The notes: generated by a model not told the origin, from the sequence alone. 64,000 nucleotides of DNA from Bosea sp. PAMC 26642 (GCF_001562255.1 NZ_CP014301.1:5239501-5303500); one strand, 5' to 3'; counted from the first letter of the stretch, positions 38,439 to 48,220 are shown. A program made the numbers and translations.

Positions 38439-38511
38439 CGTCATCCTCGGGCGCCGCGCAAGCGGCGACCCGAGGATTTCGTCCATGAGATGCTCGGGTC
38501 AAGCCCGAGCA
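38439..38511. repeat. Intergenic palindromic repeat, copy 7 (double hairpin)
   Basis: Two hairpins lie side by side: TCCTCGGG ... CCCGAGGA with CCGC/GCGG inside (38444-38475) and GCTCGGG TCAAG CCCGAGC (38492-38510). It lies between the convergent clpB and metW genes. Confidence 0.8.
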
Positions 38512-38524
38512 CTACGGCACGGCC

Positions 38525-39148
38525 CTACCCCCGCTTCAGCAAAAACACCGCCTGCGCGCCGAACAGGTTCCAGAACCACCAGGGCGCGCTGACGCCGACC
38601 TTGCCTCCGGCGGCATCGAGCGCGACCGCGCGCTCTTTCTCGGCGCCGACCGCGTCGCAGAGCGAGACGAAATCGCGGATCGTGCAGAAATGGATGTTGG
38701 GCGTGTCCCACCAGGCATAGGGCAGCGAATCCGTCACGGGCATCTGTCCCCGGAAGAAGACCTGGCTGCGCATCCGCCAATGCCCGAAATTCGGGAAGGA
38801 GACGATGGCGCGGCGGCCGATCCGCAGCATGTGTTCGAGTACGAGCCGGGGATTGCGCGTCGCCTGGATGGTCTGGGAGAGGATGACGTAGTCGAAACTG
38901 TCGTCGGGATAGTCGGCGAGGTCGGTGTCGGCGTCGCCCTGGATCACCGATAGCCCGCGTGCGACGCAGCCCGCCACGCCCGTGCGCGAGAGTTCGATGC
39001 CGCGCGCATCGACATTGCGGGTTTCCGCCAGCAGCGCCAGCAATTCCCCGTCGCCGCAGCCGACATCGAGCACGCGCGATCCGGGCGTCACCATCTCGGC
39101 GACGAGCTTCAGGTCGATACGGTTGGTGTTGAGGTCTGTCGTTGTCAC
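38525..39148 (-). CDS. metW: Methionine biosynthesis protein MetW
   Basis: A 207-residue methyltransferase-fold protein (R-V-L-D-V-G-C-G-D-G-E-L near residue 25). The segments S-F-P-N-F-G-H-W and Y-A-W-W-D-T-P-N-I-H-F-C-T are MetW hallmarks. It always accompanies MetX in this type of methionine pathway and is needed for full homoserine acetylation activity; how it acts is not fixed. It lies 163 bp downstream of metX on the same strand, with a palindromic repeat between. Confidence 0.94.
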   Translation of the reverse strand: MTTTDLNTNRIDLKLVAEMVTPGSRVLDVGCGDGELLALLAETRNVDARGIELSRTGVAGCVARGLSVIQGDADTDLADYPDDSFDYVILSQTIQATRNPRLVLEHMLRIGRRAIVSFPNFGHWRMRSQVFFRGQMPVTDSLPYAWWDTPNIHFCTIRDFVSLCDAVGAEKERAVALDAAGGKVGVSAPWWFWNLFGAQAVFLLKRG

Positions 39149-39157
39149 CGGGCGCTC

Positions 39158-39298
39158 CCGCTGTCATTTCGGGGCTTCGCGCAGCGAAGAACCCGGAACC
39201 CACGACGGGGCTCGACGGACACAGCCGGCCTGTCGACAGGGCTCACCCAGTCGTGGGTTCCGGGTTCGGGCCTGCGGCCCGCCCCGGAATGACAGCGG
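39158..39298. repeat. Intergenic palindromic repeat, copy 8 (type A)
   Basis: CCGCTGTCATTTCGGGGC at 39158 mirrors GCCCCGGAATGACAGCGG ending at 39298 with one mismatch. The inner GAACCCGGAACCCACGAC arm is the same as in the copy at 7800. It separates metX from metW. Confidence 0.88.
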
Positions 39299-39311
39299 AA
39301 GGTGCTCGCCA

Positions 39312-40481
39312 TCAGATCCCCCGTGCCCGCGCCGCCGCGCCCAGAAACCCGCGCGTCGTCGCAAACAGGTTTGGCTCCTCCAGCAGGAAGGCGTCGTGGC
39401 CCTTGTCGCTCTCAAGCTCGACGAAGGAGACCGAGGCGCCCGCCGCGTTCAGCGCATGGACGATGGCGCGCGAATCCGCGGTGGGAAACAGCCAGTCGGA
39501 GGTGAAGGAGGCGACGCAGAACCGCGTTTTCGTGCCCGCGAAGGCCTTGGCCAGCACGCCGTCATGGTCGGCGGCGAGGTCAAAGTAATCCATCGCGCGG
39601 GTGACGTAGAGATAGGAATTGGCGTCGAAGCGCTCGACGAAGGAGACGCCCTGGTGGCGCAGATAGCTCTCGACCTGGAAGTCGGCATCGAAGGAGAAAG
39701 TCGGCGCCTCGCGGTCCTGCAGCCTGCGCCCGAATTTCCGGTGCAAGGCCGGCTCCGAGAGATAGGTGATATGGGCGCCCATCCGCGCCACCGAGAGGCC
39801 CTTGGAGGGCCGGGTGCCCTCTTCGAGATAGCGCCCGCCGCGCCAGTCGGGGTCGGCCATCACCGCCTGCCGGCCGACCTCGTGGAAGGCGATGTTCTGG
39901 GCCGAATGCTTGGCGCCGGTCGCCAGCGGCAGGGCGCAGAACACGCGCTCGGGATAGCTCGCCGCCCATTGCAGCACCTGCATTCCGCCCATCGAGCCGC
40001 CGGCGGCGCAAAACAGGCTGTCGATCCCGAGCGAGTCGATCAGGTGCCGCTGCGCCCGCACCATGTCGCGGATCGTCACCATCGGGAAGGAAAGCCCCCA
40101 GGGCTTGCCGGTCTCGGGGTTCGTCGAGGCCGGCCCCGTCGTGCCGGTACAGCCGCCGATCACATTCGCGCAGATCACGAAGAAGCGCTCGGTGTCGATC
40201 GGCTTGCCCGGCCCGATCATCGCCGTCCACCAGCCTCCCTTGCCGGTGATCGGGTTGCGGCTGGCGACATGCTGATCGCCGGTCAGCGCGTGGCAGACCA
40301 GAACGGCATTCGACCGCGACTCATTCAAAGCGCCATAAGTCTGGTAGGCGATTTGCCAATGCTCGAGCACGACGCCGCAATCCATCAGCAGCGGCGTCTC
40401 GGGGCCGAACCGCGCGACTGCGCTGGAGGGCTCGTTGGCCTCCTTCAGCGGGTCTGCGAGGGTGAAGGAGAGATCGCTCAT
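39312..40481 (-). CDS. metX: Homoserine O-acetyltransferase
   Basis: A 389-residue alpha/beta-hydrolase-fold enzyme that acetylates homoserine with acetyl-CoA at the start of methionine synthesis. The nucleophile serine is in G-G-S-M-G-G-M-Q, preceded by L-V-C-H-A-L-T-G-D and [12 protein letters not shown]; the catalytic histidine is in D-K-G-H-D-A-F-L. The ATG at 40481 begins M-S-D-L-S-F-T-L. Upstream, TTGACA on the minus strand (40568-40573) sits in the loop of a 7-bp GCGCGCG hairpin and could be a -35 box. metW follows. Confidence 0.96.
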   Translation of the reverse strand: MSDLSFTLADPLKEANEPSSAVARFGPETPLLMDCGVVLEHWQIAYQTYGALNESRSNAVLVCHALTGDQHVASRNPITGKGGWWTAMIGPGKPIDTERFFVICANVIGGCTGTTGPASTNPETGKPWGLSFPMVTIRDMVRAQRHLIDSLGIDSLFCAAGGSMGGMQVLQWAASYPERVFCALPLATGAKHSAQNIAFHEVGRQAVMADPDWRGGRYLEEGTRPSKGLSVARMGAHITYLSEPALHRKFGRRLQDREAPTFSFDADFQVESYLRHQGVSFVERFDANSYLYVTRAMDYFDLAADHDGVLAKAFAGTKTRFCVASFTSDWLFPTADSRAIVHALNAAGASVSFVELESDKGHDAFLLEEPNLFATTRGFLGAAARARGI

Positions 40482-40650
40482 CTTCGTCCGCTTTGACAGA
40501 ATGATTTGTCTTGCCGGTCTGCTTGTTCGGAAGATCGAACTTTAGCGATGCCGTGCCACGCGCGCGGTGTCAACGCGCGCTGCTATATCGCGGCTTTGCC
40601 AAGTTTCACTATGGGCGCTAAGAGACGCGCGAACCTGCCAAGATTGCATC

Positions 40651-41487
40651 ATGACCGAAGCCGCTCCCACCACCCTTGCCGATCTGCGCGCCGGGATCGA
40701 CCGCATCGACAGCGAGATGCACGCGCTGCTGATGGAGCGCTCCTCGATCATCGAGACCTTGATCGCGGTCAAGAAGACGCAGGTCTCGGGCTCGGCCTTC
40801 CGGCCCGGCCGCGAGGCCGACATGATGAAGCGGCTGGCGCTGCGTCATAAGGGTCTGCTGCCGCTCGATACGATCGAGGGCATCTGGCGTATCATCATCG
40901 CGACCTTCACCTTCGTGCAGGCGAATTATGCGGTCCATGCCGACGTCTCAGGCGGCGATGCGGCGATGCGCGATTCTGCCCGCTTCCATTTCGGCTTCAC
41001 CGTACCCTTCGTCACCCATGAGGATGCGCGCGCCGTCATCCGCGCCGTCGGGGACTCGGCCGGCGATCTCGGCATCTTCCGCATGGACCAGGGCGCCAGC
41101 GCCGGCATCTGGTGGCGCGATTTGATCGGCCCCGACCGTCCCAAGATCATCGCGCGTCTGCCCTTCATCGAGCGCCCCGGCCATCCCGCCGGCACGCCGG
41201 TCTACTGCATCGCCAAGCCGCTGGCCGACGCCGCCGTCCGCGAGATCGTACTCTATGCCGCCCGCGTCGAGCGCTGGTCGGAGACGCTGCGCGCGGGGCT
41301 CGCCCAGCATCTCGCCGAGGTTTCGGCCAGCGCTGCCGACGGTTCGCATCTGTCGCTGCTGGTCGCCGCCTCCGGCGAAGTCGATCAGGGCGTGATCCGT
41401 AAGGCCCTGGAGCCGGCCGGCCTCAGCGATTTCGCCGAGATCGGCAGCCACGCCGCCCGCTTCGCCGTCAAATCCGCCCGCTCGTGA
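40651..41487 (+). CDS. Chorismate mutase (AroQ type) with C-terminal extension
   Basis: A 278-residue protein. Residues about 1-90 form an AroQ helical chorismate mutase domain (L-A-D-L-R-A-G-I-D-R-I-D-S-E-M-H-A-L-L-M-E-R, then R-P-G-R-E-A-D-M-M). The remaining 190 residues do not resemble the prephenate dehydratase catalytic motifs and are a long family-specific extension. It turns chorismate into prephenate for phenylalanine and tyrosine. hisC and tyrC lie downstream on the same strand after a palindromic repeat, so the three may act in sequence. Confidence 0.87.
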   Translation: MTEAAPTTLADLRAGIDRIDSEMHALLMERSSIIETLIAVKKTQVSGSAFRPGREADMMKRLALRHKGLLPLDTIEGIWRIIIATFTFVQANYAVHADVSGGDAAMRDSARFHFGFTVPFVTHEDARAVIRAVGDSAGDLGIFRMDQGASAGIWWRDLIGPDRPKIIARLPFIERPGHPAGTPVYCIAKPLADAAVREIVLYAARVERWSETLRAGLAQHLAEVSASAADGSHLSLLVAASGEVDQGVIRKALEPAGLSDFAEIGSHAARFAVKSARS

Positions 41488-41513
41488 ACCCATCCATGCC
41501 TGTCCCCTGATCC

Positions 41514-41632
41514 TCCACCGTCATCCCGGACACAGCGAAGCGGAGATCCGGGATCCATCCTAGAGTGCTGTCGTGCTCGATGATGGATCCCGGATCGGCG
41601 CGGCTTCGCCGCTTGTCCGGGATGACGGTGGA
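41514..41632. repeat. Intergenic palindromic repeat, copy 9 (type C)
   Basis: TCCACCGTCATCCCGGACA at 41514-41532 is a perfect 19-bp complement of TGTCCGGGATGACGGTGGA at 41614-41632. The centre contains ATCCATCCTAGAGTGCTGTC, also found in the copy at 13387. It lies between the chorismate mutase gene and hisC. Confidence 0.9.
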
Positions 41633-41657
41633 GAGAACCAAACCGGAAGCCAAACTC

Positions 41658-42764
41658 ATGTCCATCGCCAGCCGTCCCGTCCCCCGTCCCGGCGTCCTCG
41701 ACATCGAGGCCTATGTGCCCGGCAAATCCGCCGCCCCGGCCGGCGTGAAGCTGCACAAGCTCTCTTCGAACGAGACGCCGCTCGGCCCGAGCCCCAAGGC
41801 GGTCGCAGCCTATGGCAGCATGGCCGGCAAGCTCGAACTCTATCCGGACGGCGCCTCCACGAAGCTGCGCGAAGCCATTGCCGGCCGCTACGGGCTCGAT
41901 GCTGGCCGTATCCTGTGCGGCACGGGGTCGGACGAACTGCTCCAGCTCATCACCAAGGCCTATCTTGGCGACGGCGACGAAGGCGTCTTCACCGAGCACG
42001 GCTTTCTGGTCTACCGCATCGCCATCCTCGCTGCCGGCGCGAAGCCTGTCGTCGTGCCGGAGACGAACTTCACCGCCGATGTCGATGCGATCCTGAAGGC
42101 GATCACGTCGCGTACGAAGATCGTCTTCCTCGCCAACCCCAACAACCCGACCGGCACCTATCTGCCCTTCGACGAGGTCAAGCGCTTGCACGCCGGCCTG
42201 CCGGCCGACGTGCTGCTCGTGCTCGACGCGGCCTATGCCGAATATGTCCGCCGCAACGACTATGCCTCCGGGCTGGAGCTGGTCGCGGAAAGCGAGAACG
42301 TCGTGATGACGCGGACCTTCTCGAAGATCTACGGTCTCGCCAATCTGCGCATCGGCTGGATGTACGGCCCGGCGCACATCATCGATGCGCTCGAGCGCAT
42401 CCGCGGGCCCTTCAACGTCAACGGCGCGGCGATCGAGGCGGGCGCCGCCGCCATCGCCGACGAGGCGCATGTCGCGGCCGCGAACGAACATAACGACAAG
42501 TGGCTCGCCTGGACGACCGCCGAACTGGAGAAGCTTGGCCTGACGATCACCCCCTCGGTCGGCAACTTCATCCTGATCCATTTCCCCGCGACGCCCGGCA
42601 AGACGGCGAAGGAGGCCGACGCCTTCCTGACCCAGCGCGGGCTGATCCTGCGCGGCGTCGGAGCCTACGGCCTGCCCGGTGCCTTGCGTCTGACCATCGG
42701 CAGCGAGGAGGCCAACCGCCTCGTCGTGGCGGCGTTGGCGGATTTCCTGAAAGACAAGCCATGA
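41658..42764 (+). CDS. hisC: Histidinol-phosphate/aromatic aminotransferase
   Basis: A 368-residue pyridoxal-phosphate enzyme of fold type I. Family segments are [13 protein letters not shown] near residue 36, [19 protein letters not shown], and the cofactor lysine in [16 protein letters not shown]. The ATG at 41658 follows CCGGAAGCC. It overlaps tyrC by ATGA. Being coupled to tyrC and near chorismate mutase, it may also transaminate prephenate or aromatic 2-oxo acids as well as the histidine intermediate. Confidence 0.93.
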   Translation: MSIASRPVPRPGVLDIEAYVPGKSAAPAGVKLHKLSSNETPLGPSPKAVAAYGSMAGKLELYPDGASTKLREAIAGRYGLDAGRILCGTGSDELLQLITKAYLGDGDEGVFTEHGFLVYRIAILAAGAKPVVVPETNFTADVDAILKAITSRTKIVFLANPNNPTGTYLPFDEVKRLHAGLPADVLLVLDAAYAEYVRRNDYASGLELVAESENVVMTRTFSKIYGLANLRIGWMYGPAHIIDALERIRGPFNVNGAAIEAGAAAIADEAHVAAANEHNDKWLAWTTAELEKLGLTITPSVGNFILIHFPATPGKTAKEADAFLTQRGLILRGVGAYGLPGALRLTIGSEEANRLVVAALADFLKDKP

Positions 42765-43708
42765 CCGCGAACCCGGAGAGCTTCGCGCCCCGGCGCGAGG
42801 AGCCGATCTTCGGCCGTCTTGCCATCATCGGCATCGGCCTGATCGGCTCCTCGATCGCGCACGCGGCCAAGGCTTTGAACCTTGCCGGCGAGATCGTCCT
42901 CTACGACCGCGACGAGGCCGCCCGTCTCCGTGCCCGCGAACTCGGCCTCGGACATCGCGTCGCCGAGACGGCGGCCGATGCGGCTCGGGACGCCGACCAC
43001 GTCATTCTCTGCGTGCCGGTCGGTGCCTGTGGGAGTGTAGCAGCCGAGATGGCGCAGGCTCTGAAGCCGGGCGCGATCCTCTCGGATGTCGGCTCGGTCA
43101 AGAGCGCGGTCGTCGAGGCGGTTCTGCCGCATCTGCCGCAGGGCGTGCATTTCGTCCCGGCCCACCCGGTCGCGGGCACCGAGAATTCCGGCCCCGATGC
43201 CGGCTTCCCGAGCCTGTTCCTCAACCGCTGGTGCATCATGACGCCGCCGGACGGCACTGACGAGACCGCCATCGCCCGCACCCGCCAGTTCTGGGAGGGC
43301 ATGGGCGCGATCGTCGAGGTCATGACCGCGACGCATCATGACCTCGTGCTGGCCGTCACCAGCCACCTGCCGCATCTGATCGCCTACAACATCGTCGGCA
43401 CGGCGGAGGATCTGGCGGCCGTGACGCAGTCGGAGGTGATCAAGTTTTCCGCCGGCGGCTTTCGCGACTTCACCCGCATAGCCGCGTCCGACCCGACGAT
43501 GTGGCGCGACGTCTTCCTGCACAACAAGGACGCAGTGCTGGAGATGCTGGGCCGCTTCAGCGAAGATCTCGCGCTGCTGACGCGGGCCATACGCTATGGC
43601 GACGGCGAGACGCTGCACAAGCATTTCACCCGCACCCGCGCCATCCGCCGCGGCATCGTTGCGCTCGGCCAGGAAAAGCCGGAGACGGAAAAGCTGCGCA
43701 AATCCTGA
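42761..43708 (+). CDS. tyrC: Prephenate/arogenate dehydrogenase
   Basis: A 315-residue dehydrogenase of tyrosine synthesis. The nucleotide site is [10 protein letters not shown] near residue 22, with V-G-S-V-K-S and the catalytic-region [11 protein letters not shown] later on; a helical C-terminal domain includes [13 protein letters not shown]. It is coupled to hisC by a four-base overlap. Whether it prefers arogenate or prephenate cannot be read from the sequence. Confidence 0.92.
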   Translation: MTANPESFAPRREEPIFGRLAIIGIGLIGSSIAHAAKALNLAGEIVLYDRDEAARLRARELGLGHRVAETAADAARDADHVILCVPVGACGSVAAEMAQALKPGAILSDVGSVKSAVVEAVLPHLPQGVHFVPAHPVAGTENSGPDAGFPSLFLNRWCIMTPPDGTDETAIARTRQFWEGMGAIVEVMTATHHDLVLAVTSHLPHLIAYNIVGTAEDLAAVTQSEVIKFSAGGFRDFTRIAASDPTMWRDVFLHNKDAVLEMLGRFSEDLALLTRAIRYGDGETLHKHFTRTRAIRRGIVALGQEKPETEKLRKS

Positions 43709-43776
43709 GCTTGCCCCGCTTCGGTCGGGACTTCACCTTGCCAAGAATCGGCCGGGCTGTTATGGCCCCACGCGTT

Positions 43777-43852
43777 GCCGCTTTAGCTCAGCTGGTAGAG
43801 CACCTCATTCGTAATGAGGGGGTCGGGGGTTCGAATCCCTCAAGCGGCACCA
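43777..43852 (+). tRNA. tRNA-Thr (anticodon CGT)
   Basis: A full cloverleaf of 76 nt: acceptor GCCGCTT/AAGCGGC, D-stem GCTC/GAGC, anticodon stem CCTCA/TGAGG with loop TTCGTAA (anticodon CGT), T-arm GGGGG-TTCGAAT-CCCTC, discriminator A and an encoded CCA. It is intact and marks the left edge of the genomic island, because the integrase crossover leaves a complete 3' end. Confidence 0.97.
43836..43852 (+). repeat. attL: 3' end of tRNA-Thr
   Basis: TCCCTCAAGCGGCACCA is the 3' end of the tRNA gene and is nearly repeated at 63115-63130 in the same direction, missing one G. This is the expected attachment core of a P4-type integrase. Confidence 0.75.
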
Positions 43853-43875
43853 CTCCTACATTCACCGACGTCTTG

Positions 43876-43900
43876 AACCGCCCCGAAAGGGCGGTTTTTT
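43876..43900 (+). terminator. Rho-independent terminator after tRNA-Thr
   Basis: AACCGCCC (43876-43883), loop CGAAA, GGGCGGTT (43889-43896) and a T run to 43900. It lies inside the island end, so the island supplies the tRNA terminator. Confidence 0.92.
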
Positions 43901-43963
43901 GTTGGTTTTTTGGCTCGTTCATGCCGTTGGCGTCCTTTGGCGTACATTGACAGCCGGGCCGAT

Positions 43964-44016
43964 TGTTGGCCTTTCTGTTGGCCAGCCAACGCGGCCAACA
44001 GAGGCGAGGCCAACAG
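43964..44016. repeat. Left cluster of GTTGGCC repeats (probable integrase arm sites)
   Basis: TGTTGGCCTTTCTGTTGGCC (43964-43983) is followed by inverted copies GGCCAACA (43993-44000) and GGCCAACAG (44008-44016), the last ending at the integrase ATG. The direct pair recurs at 63034-63053 with one mismatch. Placement just inside both ends fits arm-type integrase or excisionase sites, and binding over the start region could also repress the integrase gene. Confidence 0.6.
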
Positions 44017-45261
44017 ATGCCGCTATCCGATGTCGCGATCCGCGCCGCAAAGCCCGCTGCCGCTGTGAAAAAACTGTCCGATGGTGGCGGCTTGCAGCTC
44101 TGGCTCATGCCCAGTGGCGCGAAGCTCTGGCGGCTGGCTTATCGTTTCGCCGGGAAGCAGAAGAAGCTGGCGATTGGACCATACCCCGCCATCGGCCTTT
44201 CCGACGCAAGAGCCAAGCGCGACGAAGCGAAGGCGCACTTGGTCGCCGGTCGTGATCCTTCAATTCAAAAGCAGGCCGAAAAGGCGCTGGCGCAGGAGGC
44301 GCAGGGTCAGACTTTCGCCAAGGTGGCTGCCGAGCTTCTCGAGAAGAAGCGGCGGGAAGGCAAAGCGGCCAACACACTTGCAAAACTCGAATGGCTGTAT
44401 GGGCTGACGAATTCTTCGATTGGCGATCGGCCGGTGACGGAAATCACCGCTGCAGAAGTGCTGGTTGTTCTGCGGAAAGCGGAAGGTAAGGGCCGACTCG
44501 AAACCGCCAAGCGCCTGCGCGCCGTCATAGGCGAAGTCTTCCGCTATGCCATTGCGACCGCTCGCGCCGTCAACGATCCCACCTTCGCACTTCGCGGCGC
44601 AATATCCGCTCCTGTGGTGAAGCACCGCGCAGCGATCACCGATCCGGTTCAGCTTGGCGGGCTGATGCGAGCAATCGAGGGATTCAACGGCCAGCCATCG
44701 ACGAATGCGGCGCTGAAGCTGATGGCATATCTCTTCCCTCGCCCTGGCGAGCTGCGGCTGGCCGAATGGCGAGAATTCGATCTAGGCAATGCGCTTTGGA
44801 CGATTCCGGCAATCCGCGCAAAAATGCGCCGTGAACATCGTGTGCCCCTGCCGCGTCAGGCACTGGTGATCCTGCAAGACCTCCAGCGCATCACCGGCGG
44901 CGACCGGCTGGTTCTGCCCGGCTATGGTGTTAGCGGCGGCGAAGGTCGGAAGGTGGAGCAACGGCCAATATCGGAAAATACGCTGAACGGTGCTCTTCGA
45001 CGCATGGGCTATGGCCAGGATGAAATGTCATCGCACGGCTTCCGAGCCGCCGCCTCGTCACTCCTGAACGAAAGCGGCAAATTCTCTTCCGACGCCATCG
45101 AAAGGGCGTTGGCGCATCAGGACCCTGACGCCGTGCGCCGCGCATATGCGCGTGGAGAGCATTGGAAGGAACGGCTCACGATGGCACAATGGTGGGCCGA
45201 TCAACTCGACGCATGGCGCGATGGCGCGCGAGTGATTTCCTTCGGGCCGAAGGCAGGATGA
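44017..45261 (+). CDS. Tyrosine recombinase/integrase, P4 type
   Basis: A 414-residue site-specific recombinase. The N-terminal DUF4102 domain (residues 1-85: L-S-D-G-G-G-L-Q-L-W-L, then I-G-P-Y-P-A-I-G-L-S-D-A-R) is typical of tRNA-targeting island integrases. Catalytic residues are Arg242 (F-P-R-P-G-E-L-R), His340 and Arg343 (H-G-F-R), His367 and Tyr377. The ATG at 44017 gives the standard M-P-L-S-D start; 54 bp of open frame upstream is occupied by repeats. It inserts and, with a helper, excises the island at tRNA-Thr. Confidence 0.95.
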   Translation: MPLSDVAIRAAKPAAAVKKLSDGGGLQLWLMPSGAKLWRLAYRFAGKQKKLAIGPYPAIGLSDARAKRDEAKAHLVAGRDPSIQKQAEKALAQEAQGQTFAKVAAELLEKKRREGKAANTLAKLEWLYGLTNSSIGDRPVTEITAAEVLVVLRKAEGKGRLETAKRLRAVIGEVFRYAIATARAVNDPTFALRGAISAPVVKHRAAITDPVQLGGLMRAIEGFNGQPSTNAALKLMAYLFPRPGELRLAEWREFDLGNALWTIPAIRAKMRREHRVPLPRQALVILQDLQRITGGDRLVLPGYGVSGGEGRKVEQRPISENTLNGALRRMGYGQDEMSSHGFRAAASSLLNESGKFSSDAIERALAHQDPDAVRRAYARGEHWKERLTMAQWWADQLDAWRDGARVISFGPKAG

Positions 45262-45442
45262 ACCCGCCTCAGTAGCAAGGTTCTCAGGGCTAGACTCTCG
45301 CACGTCGTAGGCGGGTCGTTTGCAGAAGTTGGCCAGGCCAACCTGACCGGTCCTGCTTCGGAAATTGACGCATTGCCGGGAAGCGGACATTCCAAGATTG
45401 CGATCTATCCTTATCCGCCGGTCTCTTCATTCCTGCGCCGAT

Positions 45443-48220
45443 CTACTGAAGATGCAATCTGACGTGTGGTCTGTTCCTGGGCTTGAAGTGACAGGTCGGG
45501 AAGTTTGAGCAGGAGCGGAACTCCCCGTACGGCCCGGTGCGTAACACCAGCACGCCCTGCTTGCAGGCGGGGCAGCTCTCCTCCCGGACGGCTATGCCAT
45601 CGGTGTCGGTGATCGACACCGCCCCGTCTTCTACGAGTTCGCGCAGGAATTCGGAGCATTGCCCGCGGACGGTGAACATTGCCACGCTCCGGCGCGCACG
45701 CGTCAAGGCCACGTAGAACAGACGACGCTCTTCACCCTGTGGGAAGTCATCTCCTTCGGGCATGGCCAACGTCAGCACGGGGTCGTCGGCGCGGGTGTTG
45801 GGGAAGCTTCGCCCGCGAAGAGCACTGAGCATCTCGGGCAGAATAACGTAATCCGCCTCGCTGCCCTTCGACCGGTGAATGGTCAGAAATGAAACCTCGA
45901 CCCAGCGATCGATACGGGTCTTGCGGGCCGGTAGGTATTGGCGATCGGCGTTGTAGCGGCCTAACAGGTAGACTGAGATCTTGCCGCTTCGACCCGGAGG
46001 GATGATTCCATCGCGAACGCCCTCGGCCAGTTTCAGGATGAATTGTTCGATCGCGGCGGCCAGCTTGTCCTTGGTATCCACTTGAAAGGCTTGGAGCACC
46101 GGACCTTGTGCCGGGATGACCGACCGTACTCGCTTTGCGATCTGGGCGGGATTCCTCGAAACGAATGCGCTGGACACGTCGCACAAGGCTTGCGGGCAGC
46201 GGAACGTCTGTTCCAGCTTCAGGACTTGGCCATGGCCAAACGACTGTCGGAAACCACTCATCACCGAAACGTCGGCGCCGGCGAAGCGATTGATCGACTG
46301 CCAGTCGTCGCCCACCGTGAATAGGAACCGGCCCGGTTTCTGGACTAATGCGCGGCACAAGCGGGCGCGGCCCTGCGAGGCGTCCTGGAATTCATCGACC
46401 ATTACCAGCTCATACGGGGCCTCGTAGCGGCCGCTTTCCAAGTGCCCTGCCGCCAGATTGAGCATGTCCTCGAAATCAATGCCGTCTTCGGCCGCCAAGG
46501 CGGCGTCCCACGCCTTCAGCAGGGGCGCCACGATGTCGAGGAACACCCGGTATCGGAGTTTGAAGTTACCCTCGGGAATGCCGTCCAAGCGCTGGCACAT
46601 CATTGGAATCGTCAAACAATTGCTTTTGGCGTGGCTGATGAAGGTACGCACCAAGCCTGTCAGTTCGGCCGCTTCCATGGGCTTTCGACCGCCCTCTGGA
46701 ATCTCCCGATCGGGATCGGGATTCAGTGCGGCGCCGCGCGCGGTCAGCTCGGCTTCCAGCCGCGGGAAATCATGGCCGTTGCGAAGACCATGCGAGGTGG
46801 TCTCGAACATCGAAGTGCCCATCTCAAGATGCTTTTGGCGTTTCCAACGAACCCCATCGAGGTACCCTCTGAACTCGGATGGCGGCATGCCATGGGCATC
46901 GAGCGCAAAGTGCTCGTGATAGAGATCCAGCCTGGGGTAGTGGAAGTCCGGCTTGTATTGGCGATGGTCGGCGTCGGCCGTCTCGTGCTCGTAACTCTCT
47001 TCGTAGCGGTACTCGACCCCGTTATAGAAGAGCCAGTCGGCGATCATGGCCTCCTCTTGGCTCTTGACCACTTCGCCAGCGGCGGTACGGATCCCGCCCT
47101 TGCCTTGGCCGTCCCAAACGTCCGCCTTGCCTGGCGCGCCCGGGCGGGCAAGGTCCCTCGCGAAAACGAAGCGAAACAAATCCCAACGCTGCCGAAAGGC
47201 GGGCGAGCTCTCCTTCAAACGCTCGGCGATGTCGGTCAGCTTACGGAAGCCGCTCACGGCATCGCTCGCCCAGTCCGGGACGGACGGTTTCCTTCCCGTG
47301 GCCTTGCCGATGATGCTCAAGCCCAAGGCATGAAAGGTGGAGGTCTCGACCATCACCTCCTCCAGACCCACGCGCTTAAAGGACTTCGCCGCACGCTCAC
47401 CGAGCTCTTCGGCGGCTTGCTTGTTGAACGCCAGCATCACGATGCGCTCGGGATCCACGAACCCGCGGTGAATGGCGTAGGCAGCCTTCGCCACCATGGT
47501 CGAGGTCTTGCCGGACCCGGCCGAGGCGACGAGTTGCACCCGGTTGTCGAAGCAGATGACGGCCCTGGCCTGTTCTTCGGTCAGGGGCTTGCTCTCGACC
47601 CGGTCGAGCAGATCCTTGCAGGCTTTCAGCTCGCTTTCGGTGTGTGCGGCGTTGAAGCTGGCCCAGGCGGGGTGAGGGTCGGCTTCCCATGCCGAGAGAG
47701 ATTGCTCCAGCGCGTCGGCCTTTGGACCCAGGCGCATCGCCACTGCGGGCTCCTTCAGCCGATCGCGAATGGCCTTGGCATCCATAGTCGGGCGAGTAGA
47801 TATCACGGAGGCCTGGAGTTCATGGGTGAACCATCGGCGCCGTTGGGAACAGGCTTGTTCCTGGCTGCTCTTGAACTCCAGCCATCGGTCGATCATCCGA
47901 TGCTGATTGTCGAGAAGCTCCAGCTCTTCACGAAGACGCTTCTCGATCAGAACGGCATTCAACGCCCGGGTCAGGGCTGCCCCTGCGGCGTTTGGTAACC
48001 CATCACCCGCCACCGCCCGCCCATGTTCGGGGTAAAAGGTGATGCCCGTCCAAAGCATGCCGGGCTGGACGCGGTAAGCCGATTCTACCTCGACATTGAC
48101 CCGGTGCGTGCGGCCCTCCACCGTCAGGGTTAGTTCAGGGCCGTCCAGTAGCAAGCGCCAATTGGGCGATCCCGTCAGTCGTCGCCCCAAGAAAGATGGC
48201 TTCCACTCGGTCACGGCCAA
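45443..48220 (-). CDS. Helicase IV-like UvrD-family helicase with nuclease segment and zinc ribbon
   Basis: A 925-residue superfamily 1 helicase resembling E. coli HelD (684 aa) in its N-terminal region and motifs. Walker A is A-S-A-G-S-G-K-T near residue 233, Walker B is V-M-V-D-E-F-Q-D-A-S, and later motifs are G-D-D-W-Q-S-I, T-I-H-R-S-K-G-S-E-A-D and Y-V-A-L-T-R-A-R. Between them, about 387-441, is a PD-(D/E)xK-like segment (K-S-Q-E-E, then Y-K-P-D-F and Y-H-E-H-F-A-L-D). The C-terminus is a topoisomerase-type zinc ribbon with four cysteines (C-P-A-C, C-S-N-F-P-T-C). TTG at 48220 or GTG at 48214 may be the start. It probably acts on DNA ends or repair intermediates, perhaps in phage defence. 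Confidence 0.85.
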   Translation of the reverse strand: MAVTEWKPSFLGRRLTGSPNWRLLLDGPELTLTVEGRTHRVNVEVESAYRVQPGMLWTGITFYPEHGRAVAGDGLPNAAGAALTRALNAVLIEKRLREELELLDNQHRMIDRWLEFKSSQEQACSQRRRWFTHELQASVISTRPTMDAKAIRDRLKEPAVAMRLGPKADALEQSLSAWEADPHPAWASFNAAHTESELKACKDLLDRVESKPLTEEQARAVICFDNRVQLVASAGSGKTSTMVAKAAYAIHRGFVDPERIVMLAFNKQAAEELGERAAKSFKRVGLEEVMVETSTFHALGLSIIGKATGRKPSVPDWASDAVSGFRKLTDIAERLKESSPAFRQRWDLFRFVFARDLARPGAPGKADVWDGQGKGGIRTAAGEVVKSQEEAMIADWLFYNGVEYRYEESYEHETADADHRQYKPDFHYPRLDLYHEHFALDAHGMPPSEFRGYLDGVRWKRQKHLEMGTSMFETTSHGLRNGHDFPRLEAELTARGAALNPDPDREIPEGGRKPMEAAELTGLVRTFISHAKSNCLTIPMMCQRLDGIPEGNFKLRYRVFLDIVAPLLKAWDAALAAEDGIDFEDMLNLAAGHLESGRYEAPYELVMVDEFQDASQGRARLCRALVQKPGRFLFTVGDDWQSINRFAGADVSVMSGFRQSFGHGQVLKLEQTFRCPQALCDVSSAFVSRNPAQIAKRVRSVIPAQGPVLQAFQVDTKDKLAAAIEQFILKLAEGVRDGIIPPGRSGKISVYLLGRYNADRQYLPARKTRIDRWVEVSFLTIHRSKGSEADYVILPEMLSALRGRSFPNTRADDPVLTLAMPEGDDFPQGEERRLFYVALTRARRSVAMFTVRGQCSEFLRELVEDGAVSITDTDGIAVREESCPACKQGVLVLRTGPYGEFRSCSNFPTCHFKPRNRPHVRLHLQ

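Noticed and set aside
40482..40650. SAM-II riboswitch before metX
   Set aside because: GCAGCGCGCGTTGAC and CGCTAAAG on the minus strand resemble pieces of the SAM-II consensus, but they are separated by an unrelated GC hairpin and the needed 5' stem does not pair at the proper distance.
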